Origin: Nissolia schottii
Taxonomy: Eukaryota; Streptophyta; Magnoliopsida; Fabales; Fabaceae
Assembly (NCBI GenBank): GCA_003254905.1
Contig: QANU01052615.1
Location: 302,121 to 366,120, forward strand
Length of the DNA stretch: 64,000 bases
Reading direction: 5' to 3'
Shown here: one piece after another, positions 23,809 through 33,165 of the stretch
How positions within the stretch are numbered: position 1 is the stretch's first letter
How the letters are laid out: each line of letters begins with the position of its first letter
Position numbers and translations under genes: made by a program
The notes under the pieces: model-generated
What the model was told of the DNA's origin: nothing
The model's input: only the letters and a program-made list of their open reading frames with translations
Database searches by the model: none

Positions 23809-25520
23809 TGTAACGATCTTTAGAAGAGAAAAAAGGGAGAAGGGCGAGACACGCAGGGAGCATCTCGCCGCGAGATACTAGTTACAGGCACGTCTCGCGT
23901 GAGACGTATAGCATCTCACGCAAGATGATGTCGTAGGAGAGAAAAGTGATTTCTGGAGCTCATCTCGCTTGATATGATATTCACACGGGGTCATCTCGCG
24001 CGAGACGAGTACAGGAACTAGTCACACATCGATTAACGCTGTAAAAGGGAGTCTCCTCGTCCCCCTATATATAGAGGTTTTCCGTGAGTGTTTAGACTTG
24101 TTAATTCACTCCAAGAGCTTGATAGGTCACACTTTGTAAGATTGTTCGCTCCAGTTAAATTTTTATTTCTTTACTCCCTCTCGTCTTCCATTCGTGGGGA
24201 AGCAGCACCTCCACGTAGGGTGTCAGGAGCTCCTAGCTTAGTGCTCCTTAGCATTCAACCATTTTCAGGTAAGTGACTTTCTGCAAGGTCTATTTTAGTA
24301 TATTTATTTTTAAAGTTATTTATTATTTTATTTATTTAATATTATTTTATTTATGCATGTTTTGTAAAATCGTAGGAGGTGGAATTTATTATTTTAATTA
24401 CGTATTTATGAAGTTAGTTATTCTTTTATTTAGTTCATGATTATTTATTTAGAAGATCTTTATTTATGAGATAGATATTTACGAAGTTATCTTTAGAAAA
24501 ATAATAAAATTATTTTTAGAACTACATAGGACCACATTTATTGCATTAAATATATTCATGTTGTGTGTGTATGATTAGCATTAAATGATGTAGATACTCA
24601 TACTATTTAATTAAACCCTTAATAAAAGATAATGGTTAAGGAAAGATTCTGGTGAGAGAAGACTTATGTTAAGGAAAGGTTCTGGTTAAGGACAAGACTT
24701 GATACTTAAGATGTCCATTGTGACACACCTCTCTTACCTAAAAACCTCCCTAAGCATGAAATCTTAATCTACCTTTATTTTTCCAAAATAAAACACTTAA
24801 GGATATTAAGTGATGTTATGATAAGAAATATGTTGTGATGATCATGTTATGTATTTGAAACTGTTTTCATGAGAGTATATCTAGGATAGAACTGTAAGAC
24901 AGCGACAGCCTACGTTGACCTTGGTATACTTTGTACGATTGTAAAGTAGAATAAGATTTATGTAGATTTAGGGGCAAGACGGTAAAGCCTAGACATGGCA
25001 GCCCGTGATGCCTAGTGTCATGTATCATGTCATGTAGATTAGGGCGAGACCATAAAGCCCGGACATTCAATAACAACTAAACTGTAATGCTCGGAATGTC
25101 TATCTATAGATTTATGTTCTTAAACTGTTTTAACATTATAATTATTGTTATTATATAAACGTTTTCATGACTGTTCCTTATCAACCCTTTTTCAGATATC
25201 TTCGTTGACAAAGACACACCGCTCATTTAGTAAATCTCAGCAGTTTGGACTCTTGGTGATCTTCATGTTATTATGAAGTATTCTTCAGTTATTTCAATAT
25301 TTAGGATAGTTTATATTCATGTCAGTCTTTAGAGTGCTTCCGTGGACTACAAGCAGAGTGTAACTTATTTTGAATTATATATATTTCGTATGTTGTAAAA
25401 GATCTTTTTATTATATTATATTGTACTAAAAGCTGCGCGTTTTCCATGATTAACACGTTAGGAGGTTTTCATAAGGAAATTAGTTCCTTGGGTGCCGGTA
25501 ATGATTTTTGAGGTCGTTAC
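23809..25520 (+). mobile_element. Solo LTR with CTCGCGCGAG palindromes (copy A)
   Basis: Begins TGTAACGATC and ends gaggtcgttac(g); the copy B version ends gatcgttaca, giving the TG...CA form. TATA-like ctatatatagagg at about 24066 is followed by a leader-like region. The first 200 bases carry repeated variants of the palindrome TCTCGCGCGAGA. No internal region, PBS or second LTR: a solo LTR. Since copy B has it at the same place, insertion predates the duplication. Confidence 0.7.
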
Positions 25521-25671
25521 GTAGATTATATACATTTATTAAAATCTAAACAGGTCAGACCGGCCTGATAGGTCAACCAGGCTTCGCCATGAGCTTGAGT
25601 CTGACCTATTAAAAAATTGAGGTGAAGGTATCGGTACCCCATATTATGTCCAAGGTACCAGAACAATCCCA

Positions 25672-26016
25672 TTTATATATATATATATATATATATANTG
25701 TATGTGTATAAAAAAAGTTTGTGCACTTTTGTTCAAAAATTTGTGCAAATGAATACAATTTTTTTGTCTTCGTTTTCGTTTACATTTTTGTCATATTTTT
25801 TTTGTTTCTGGTTGTTGAAAAGTTTGTGCATGTCAAGTCAAAAGTTTGTGCACATGCTTTAAAATATTTGTGCATAGTAGACAATGAGTTCATGCAGTTA
25901 GGATGTGAGTGGGGAGGTAGAAAGAGTGCGACAATTACTTTTTGCTATTTAATGTGTCGCATATTTGGTTTAATTTGATTTCGTATTTAAAAAGGTTTGT
26001 GTGTGTAAAAAAAGTT

Positions 26017-26048
<32 letters not shown>
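25672..26048. mobile_element. TTTGTGCA-motif element, member 3, in an (AT)n target
   Basis: Between two (AT)n runs (25672-25697 and 26022-26048) lie about 325 bp containing consecutive 22-nt units AAAAGTTTGTGCATGTCAAG(TC), AAAAGTTTGTGCACATGC.., AAATATTTGTGCATAG.. . Copy B has a single uninterrupted (AT)n run at this point (38862-38899), so this is an insertion, or copy B lost it. The ambiguous base at 25698 marks assembly difficulty. A related sequence is at 62335-62590. Confidence 0.65.
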
Positions 26049-26053
<5 letters not shown>

Positions 26054-26589
26054 ATTTGAATGTTATGCAAAGTAAAGTTATAAAATTTTAGATGTAACAA
26101 ACATAATTCATGAATAATTATGATACATATTTCGAAACAAATTATATTAATGCAAAAATAAAAAATGTATTAATTAAAGTACATAATCTTATAAATGATC
26201 ACATTCTTATATAAACTATATAACTTATAAAGAAGTATTTGACTTTAGATTGAGTCCGATTTGGTAATGACCTATTGTTCATTTTTAAATAGACTATTTG
26301 AACTTATGCAAAATTTAATTGGGACTAGTTTGAGGGTTCATTTTGTTTTGTTTTTTCCTTGAGGGGCGTTTAAATCTCACAGTATTAATTGATTTACATT
26401 TTCCATTTTCCGAGTGTCTTCAATCTGTAATTAACTCAACTGGAAGTTCTTTCTTTAAGTAATCTCATAACAATGCTTTTATATTCAAATTTTTCTAAAT
26501 TTATCTTCTTGACATATTGTTGTTTCATACACACAAACAATATAACTTTCCAAGATTATTCTCATTGTAATGAATTTTCTTATTTTTCC

Positions 26590-26785
26590 TCAAAGTAAAA
26601 GGTGATTAAAAGCAACAACCCCCATGGAATGTTGTGGAGAACTGTGTATTCATGTTTTCTGCTCTGTCTATTGCTAAAGGGGAAGAAGCCAAAGATTGTG
26701 CGTGCTTTGCCAAATAACCTGTTTCCAAGTGAACTGTTCCGAATTGGTTGCTTGCTGCTTTCAATTTGGTAAACATTTGTAGTGT
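26590..26785 (+). other. Exon-like conserved block 3' of NLR (copy A)
   Basis: One frame stays open for about 58 codons: KVIKSNNPHGMLWRTVYSC ... KGKKPKIVRALPNNLFPSEL ... LLLSIW stop. The same frame is open in copy B with several substitutions and a 4-nt deletion near the end. I do not recognise the peptide. It could be a fragment of another gene carried along, or a terminal exon of the NLR, whose ORF ends with GACAAAGgtaaaa, a possible donor. Confidence 0.3.
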
Positions 26786-26840
26786 TCACTATTCAGAATT
26801 TCTGATTATTGACACTTACTATGATGTAATAATTAAAAGG

Positions 26841-27536
26841 GTTAATTATGTTTTTAGTCCCTGTAAAATTAGAAAGTTTGATTTTAGTCCCTGCATAAAA
26901 GTTTTAGTCCCTAGAAAATTGTAAAATTAGGTTTTAGTCCCTGTGGTGGGGTGACGGTTGACTGGGCTGACGTGGCGCTGATGCGATGCACCATGTGGGA
27001 TGTCACGTGGCATAACCCCAAAACCCAATTCTCAGACCCACGACTCGACCCAAATTATGACCCGACCCGTTTTTACTTAAAAAAAAAAACCCTCCCTCAC
27101 CCCCACCCATCCCGCCACCATCCCGACCCCACCCTCCTCGCCGCCTACCCACCATCTAAAGGCATGTTTGGTTTGCTATTATTCAGTCCCTAATTTTCCA
27201 TCGAAATTCTGGTAATTTCAAAAACATGAACCAAACAGAAACCGATTCTTACCAGTAGATATCAAGAGATCGAGCATCTTCTCGTCAGGATTCTCGCCGG
27301 TGACAGTGAAGTAGCGCCGCTGCATGGTCTCCCTGTACTCCGCCGAGATCTGCTGCCTTAGTTCATTGAAGCTCTCCATCAACTCCCTCAGCTTCTTCTT
27401 CAGTCTGCTCACTACCGACGTCCTCGTCCGGTCCGACGACGAGCCCGGTCTGCATCCCAGCAGGTTCCGGTTGGCGGCGTTGGACCGGTCGAGCGCCTCG
27501 AGGCGGAGCTTGATGACCTTCGCCTTCTTGAGCGCC
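26841..27536. mobile_element. Truncated Pack-MULE (left terminus plus captured exon)
   Basis: 26841-27090 closely matches the long terminal inverted repeat of the MULE at 40339-41258: repeated ttttagtccctgtaaaa blocks, then cgtggcgctga, atgtcacgtgg and a run of acccgaccc motifs followed by poly-A. Inside lies a syntaxin exon (27253-27536). The right half is missing because an LTR element abuts at 27537. Confidence 0.65.
27253..27536 (-). pseudogene. Captured syntaxin (SYP12/13-type Qa-SNARE) exon fragment
   Basis: The minus-strand frame reads ALKKAKVIKLRLEALDRSNA, then SSSDRTRTSVVS, LKKKLRELMESFNELRQQIS, YRETMQRRYFTVTGENPDEK and LDLLIST. It ends at a good donor (ACTGgtaagaa) at 27253. This is the Habc-helix/linker region of plant plasma-membrane syntaxins (SYP121/SYP132 type). 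The frame is uninterrupted over 284 nt but has neither start exon nor SNARE motif. GC content is clearly higher than its neighbours, as in the parent gene. Cut at its upstream end by the LTR element. Confidence 0.8.
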
Positions 27537-29148
27537 TGATGAAAGCCAATTGTTGCACTTTCTCCAATCTTGACATAGTCTGGTTTCCCACAACTGTGCC
27601 AAGTTCGTTGAAAGCTTATTTGCGCTTTTGTCGTTCAAATTAAATATATATCCTACTTTACGGCTTTCAGATTCACAAGGAATCCAATTGTAGTATAGTC
27701 GGGTATAGTCGAATCCACAGAGAGTTGCAAAAATACTGTTCTTGAGTTTAGTTAATTAAACAATGAAGTGAAGGATTTGGTAAATTGTTGTGATAATTTA
27801 AATAAGTAATAAATAAACAACATGAAAGTAAATAGGCAACAAATCAGAGGTAGATCTGGAAGCTTTTTGGGAATTGAATCATATCATAGTTTCATGCATC
27901 CAGTTACTTTATTACATAGAATCATCATTTCATTGATTGCCCGCCACCAGTTCTTAACTTCTCATTGCTTTCGCACATGAAAAGATCACAGGTTTCCTTT
28001 GTTAAACTGTCACTTTCATACACAAGCTTAACAAAGTACGCCAGCGTTATTCCAGATGTTAAAACGGCTAACCTTTATTCCATTTATGGCAAGAAGATTA
28101 GATGAATTGATTTAGATCCGACTCTAATGATTGTAACTTTTGTTCACAATGTCCAAGTCTAGAATCTAGTTAAGCATAGTGATATTGATCTTAACTTGGT
28201 TATGACTTAATTAGTATAACTTTCGTTCATACAACTAAGTCCCAAATCAAGAATCAAAACACTAAACAAAGACTAGCATTAAGCATAAAATCATTCAAGC
28301 GAATCAATAGAAACTGATAAATTCATATGCAATAGTTACATAGATACAACCATACTACAATAATGATCAAAATCCCAACAACAACAGGATTACAAATCCA
28401 TCTTACAAGAGAATCTCAGAGGCAAGGGTTAGACGTTACCATGACACGTTAACACGCTATCATGACAGCGGCTTCGCGGAGCTTCTTCGATCTCTTGGCT
28501 CCTTCACCGGCCTCCTCTTTGTTGCTAAACTAAACTAAGCTCAAAAATACAAAGAAAGAATGAAGTTTTGGTGGAAGAGGGATGTTATGGGATTTGAGGG
28601 ATCATTCCAATGAATGGCTTGGCCCTCCTATTTATAAGCAAAGTTTGGGTGGCTTCGCTCAGCGGTTTTGGTACCGCCGCTGAGCGATAAAGGCTTATCC
28701 GCTGAGCGATGTGTACTTTTCCGCTGAGCGGCCTAATCATTTCACGCGGCTTAATAAATGTGCCGGCAGCTTTTTGCATGGCGGCGCCGCTTCCAGGCTG
28801 GCTCTAGCTGGCACGTTTAATGCGGCGGCTGCAAGTGGTTTCGGTGGTACAATCGCTGAGCGGCCAAGGGTACCATCGCTGAGCGGTGTTTGTCCTATGT
28901 GCGCTGAGCGATATTGTCCTACCGCTAAGCGGTCCTCACATCTGATTTCTTCTTTTAAGCTCTTTTTTCTATTTTGCCATTTTCTCCATTCTTTTGGGAT
29001 TATTCTTCAATTAATCATGCTCGTATCCATCTTTCAAAATATATTTAAATTCCTACAAAAAATGGGAATTAAGTTAAATTTTCTTTAAAACATAAGCAAA
29101 TAAGTGCCATTTTAATAGGTCAAAACTGCGTAAATTGGGCACTTATCA
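27537..29148 (-). mobile_element. Complete LTR (1.6 kb) of a non-autonomous retrotransposon
   Basis: TGATGAAAGCC ... GGGCACTTATCA. The first about 805 bases recur at 31430-32242. On the minus strand it starts TGATAAGTGCCC and ends GGCTTTCATCA; a minus TATA (tataaata) lies near 28630. Eight near-copies of CGCTGAGCG, several within the palindrome CCGCT(G/C)AGCGG, occur at 28650-28930. It is followed on the plus strand by ctccccctgactt, the complement of a polypurine tract (29149-29161). Confidence 0.8.
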
Positions 29149-31429
29149 CTCCCCCTGACTTAAGACCTTGTTTGTCCTCAAACAAGAGGTAATAGAATTA
29201 CTTTTCAAAAGATCAATGCTAATGAACAATTAATGATTGCAATGAATTGAAATATTTCAGACAGTTCATGCTTAAGACCTGTGAGATAACATAGAACCCT
29301 TAACCATAATCAAATGCATAAGTATTTGAATGTCATAAACAAATCACACTATCCAATGTCTTGTCCATCAAGGAAATTATCTTTTATCGCACAATAGTCA
29401 GTGGACCAGTTGAAGGTGAGTGTTTCGCTCATAGTCACCATTGAATTACAACAATTTAAATTTGTTACCTGTCTCACCATTCAATCCAAAAGTATGGTCA
29501 TGCAAAGATCACAGAAGGACTTAAAAGGGTTGTAATGTGGCCAGGCTACAAGAAAAATTGGTTTTTCTGGATATGCAAAGGTTTCCAATTAAGAGAGCAA
29601 TGAAAAACCAACTCTTGTTGTCGCCTGTTTCTTTTTTCCATCTTTGTTTCTTACCCCTTTTTTTCTCTTTGTTCTTTTCCTCAATCCTTTTTCTTTTTCT
29701 TCTTTTTATTTTTGGATTGGGAATAAGATTTTTCTTCTTTTTCTACTTGCTTCTGTTCTTTTGATTCGACTTCTTTATTTCTTTCCACTTTTACCCATCC
29801 TTGTCTCCCCTGACTTGGATCTTTGTACATAATCCAATTGAATGCTCTCTTAATTTAGAAATTAAGGGAAGTCATTGGTCTTGTATTAAGGCTTAGGGAT
29901 TATGAAAAAAGAAATTTCTCATGTTAGGCTCAACGGAGTAGCAAAGGATATTCCTAATTAAAGGTCGGTTTTATTTGGCCAAGTGGGTTAAATTCTAATG
30001 AACAAAATGCCTTGATCATTTCCTATTACTTCCATACAATTTATCAAAATTAGAGACTCAAACAAATTCAATTGTGCAAAAACAATGGTGATTCTCTCTA
30101 TCTCACTTAGTGTATAGGCTCACTCTTCTCACTTGGTTAGGGTTTAATTTCCTTGATTTAAAAACATCTTCAAGGTTATGCTTATGCAAACAAGTAGATA
30201 AATGCATATTAACATGTTATGGTATCTATGTATGAATCACAAAGTCTAGTATGGATACTGAAACAATTCAATTCATGATGTATTTGTGTTCATGTATCAA
30301 TCCAAGTAAAATAAACTACTACTTAGTTGTTTTCAAACAAACAAGTCTTAAGCACATAAACTAACTAAGGAAATTAATTAAGGTGATAGAAAATTAAAAA
30401 TGCTCCCTGTTTATGGTGAATTCTTGAAGTGGCCTCCTTGATGTAACCTCTTTGCAGTTGTTGGGCTACTTTTGTTTAAATTTGTTGAGGAGATAGAGGC
30501 TCATCTTCTCTGAAGAATCATGCTCTTCTTCCTCTCTGTTAGCCTGAATATGATTCTCTCCCCATACAATTCCTTGGAAGGTCTTTCTTGTTGCTTTGTG
30601 GCCTGCAAAACAATTAGAAATTCCTTTCCAAAGGACTAACATAGCAAACATTAGAGAATCATACGATCAAACTCAAAAGATAATGTTTTATTTTGAATCT
30701 CTTGCAGACAGAATTTCCTGCACTAGCGGACAGAATTTCCTGCTTAAGTGGTCAGAAGTTCCCACTATTGTGGCCAGAATTTCCCACAATGATTTATGGA
30801 TTAAAAAATAAAACACGTTCTTTTTAATTTCTCGGTCTTTTATCATAAGGTGCTTTTAGAAAGATTCTTTTCTTCAAAATTTTCCATTTCTTAAATAGCT
30901 AAGAATCCTGCTTTCAACTTAAATCATGTGCACCTTTCTCAAACAATTGTTTAAAAGGTTTACAATCTGTCATTAGGTTTGAAATCAAAGTTCAAGTAAG
31001 CTTAACTGAAAAGGATTAGCACTTTCAAATTTCAAATCAAATTACAAGATTTAGATAACCTTTAATTCTTTTTCACCATATTTCATAAAAATATTTTAAC
31101 ACCTTAAAATTAATTATCCTTAAAATTAATAAACTACTAAGATAATAAAAACTCACAAAACACTGAGTTGCCTCCCAGACAGCGCTTATTTAATGTCGTT
31201 AGCTCGACACCTGTTTCTAACTAGGTTTGTTACTTCTCCGAATTAGGTCTTCGGGTTCGGTCAGAGTTAAACCTAGTATAGACTTATGAACAGAACATGC
31301 TAGCCAGAGACATTAGAAACAAGATAATAAACATAACTAGGAAACCTTTTACAATATTCACAATTGCTTAATTAAACAAAACTCAAGCGATGTAATTTTT
31401 ACGCAACTCCCCGGCAACGGCGCCAAATT
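29149..31429 (-). mobile_element. Internal region of the non-autonomous LTR element (no gag-pol)
   Basis: About 2.3 kb between the LTRs. A polypurine-tract complement sits at the left edge (29149-29161). At the right edge ctccccggcaacggcgcca (31407-31425) is, on the minus strand, TGGCGCCGTTGCCGGGGAG, the primer-binding region typical of plant Ty3-gypsy elements. No gag, protease, RT or integrase is seen; 29620-29770 is a T-rich block giving Phe-rich spurious ORFs. It fits a LARD-like or internally deleted element dependent on proteins in trans. Confidence 0.75.
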
Positions 31430-32242
31430 TGATGAAAGCCAATTGTTACACTTTCTCCAATCTTGACATAGTCTGGTTTCCCACAAATGTGCCAAGTTCG
31501 TTGAAAGCTTATTTGCGCTTTTGTCGTTCAAATTAAATATATATCCTACTTTACAGCTTTCAGATTCACAAGGAATCCAATTGCAGTATAGTCAGGTATA
31601 GTCGAATCCACAGAGAGTTGCAAAAATATTGTTCTTGAGTTTAGTTAATTAAACAATGAAGTGAAGGATTTGGTAAATTGTTGTGATAATTTAAATAAGT
31701 AATAAATAAACAACATGAAAGTAAATAGGCAACAAATCAGAGGTAGATCCGGAAGCTTTTTGGGAATTGAATCATATCATAGTTTCATGCATCCAGTTAC
31801 TTTATTACATAGAATCATCATTTCATTGATTGCCTGCCACCAGTTCTTAACTTCTCATTGCTTTCGCACATGAAAAGATCACAGGTTTCCTTTGTTAAAC
31901 TGTCACTTTCATACACAAGCTTAACAAAGTACACCAGCGTTATTCCATATGTTAAAACGGCTAACCTTTATTCCAGTTATGGCAAGAAGATTAGATGAAT
32001 TGATTTAGATCCGACTCTAATGATTGTAACTTTCGTTCACAACGTTCAAGTCTAGAATCTAGTTAAGCATAGTGATATTGATCTTAACTTGGTTATGACT
32101 TAATCAGGATAACTTTCGTTCATACAACTAAGTCCCAAATCAAGAATCAAAACACTAAACAAAGACTAGCATTAAGCATAAAATCATTCAAGCGAATCAA
32201 TAGAAACTGATAAATTCGTATGCAATAGTTACATAGATACAA
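31430..32242 (-). mobile_element. Truncated partner LTR, cut at the duplication junction
   Basis: It matches 27537-28346 with a few substitutions, then switches abruptly after gatacaa to the first bases of duplication copy B (tcattagatcatt). Only a 2-nt overlap (aa) is shared at the junction. The remaining half of the LTR and any target duplication are lost. Confidence 0.85.
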
Positions 32243-33165
32243 TCATTAGATCATTCAAGTAAGTAGTAGACTCATTTCTACTTAAATGATCTAATAATAA
32301 AAACACTCATTCTTTTCTCTTAATAGAATGTGTGAGTTGACGATAGAGGGTTACCTGATCGTTCTTTGCCACTCAAACTCTCCATTTTTTGTCCTTCTAA
32401 ATTGGGGGTTAATTAAGGAGACATAAAACTTTGTTTCTCTTCTTTTTCTTCGTTAAACTTGTCACACATTTAAATAAAATTTTATTTTTTTACACTCCAC
32501 ATTTATTTTCTCCTTTCCCTTCTATTAATAGTCCATTCTATTACCTATTACACCGCCAAACATAACCTAAAGTAAAAGTCGGCAGTTGAGAACTACTCCC
32601 CCAATCTACAACATGATGAAGTCAAGATAAAAGAAGCTTATAAAATGCATATATTTTTTTGGTAATGATTATAAAATGCATATACTTGAAGGAAGAGCTT
32701 TTCTTTATTCTTAAACGTGAATCTCAGCCATTATATAACATTATTAAAAACTAAGAAAGAAAGATCTAATTATTAGCAAAATCAAAATAGTTAGTCAATT
32801 AAATACTTTTTTTATAAATAAAAGAAGAAAATTCATGCTGAAGGGAGTAAGACACTATAATAAATTAAAGTATCTCGAAAAAGAAACACTCAAGGCACCA
32901 TGCTTTTTTATCTTTTTTTCCTTCTTCTTCTTTTACTTTCATTGTTGATACGGAAAGTACAATAAAATATACACGCAAAGCACCATTTTTACCTTTTTTA
33001 TTTTTTAAATTTCGTAAGTGGTACAATGTGTAACTTAGATTCTTAACACCTTATCACTTGTATTGTTTCTTTTCCTCTCCCTTCCCTTCCATCCTGTGCT
33101 TCTTTTTGTCTAAAACCTTGTTGTACTAAATTTTCTTTACTCTCAAATTTATTTTTTTTCCTGTA

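Larger units (their letters stand above)
18967..26840 (+). repeat. Segmental duplication, copy A
   Basis: This segment is collinear with 32243-39679 over NLR promoter, gene, 3' flank, SINE-like piece, solo LTR and exon-like block. It starts in a small hairpin (tcattagatcattcaagtaa ... acttaaatgatctaata) and ends where a MULE terminus begins. Copy-specific differences: about 290 bp inside the LTR (24180-24470) is missing from copy B, and an insertion of about 350 bp at 25690-26030 is absent from copy B. Confidence 0.9.

Noticed and set aside
29537-29832. Phe/Leu-rich ORFs
   Set aside because: T-rich non-coding block inside the non-autonomous LTR element.
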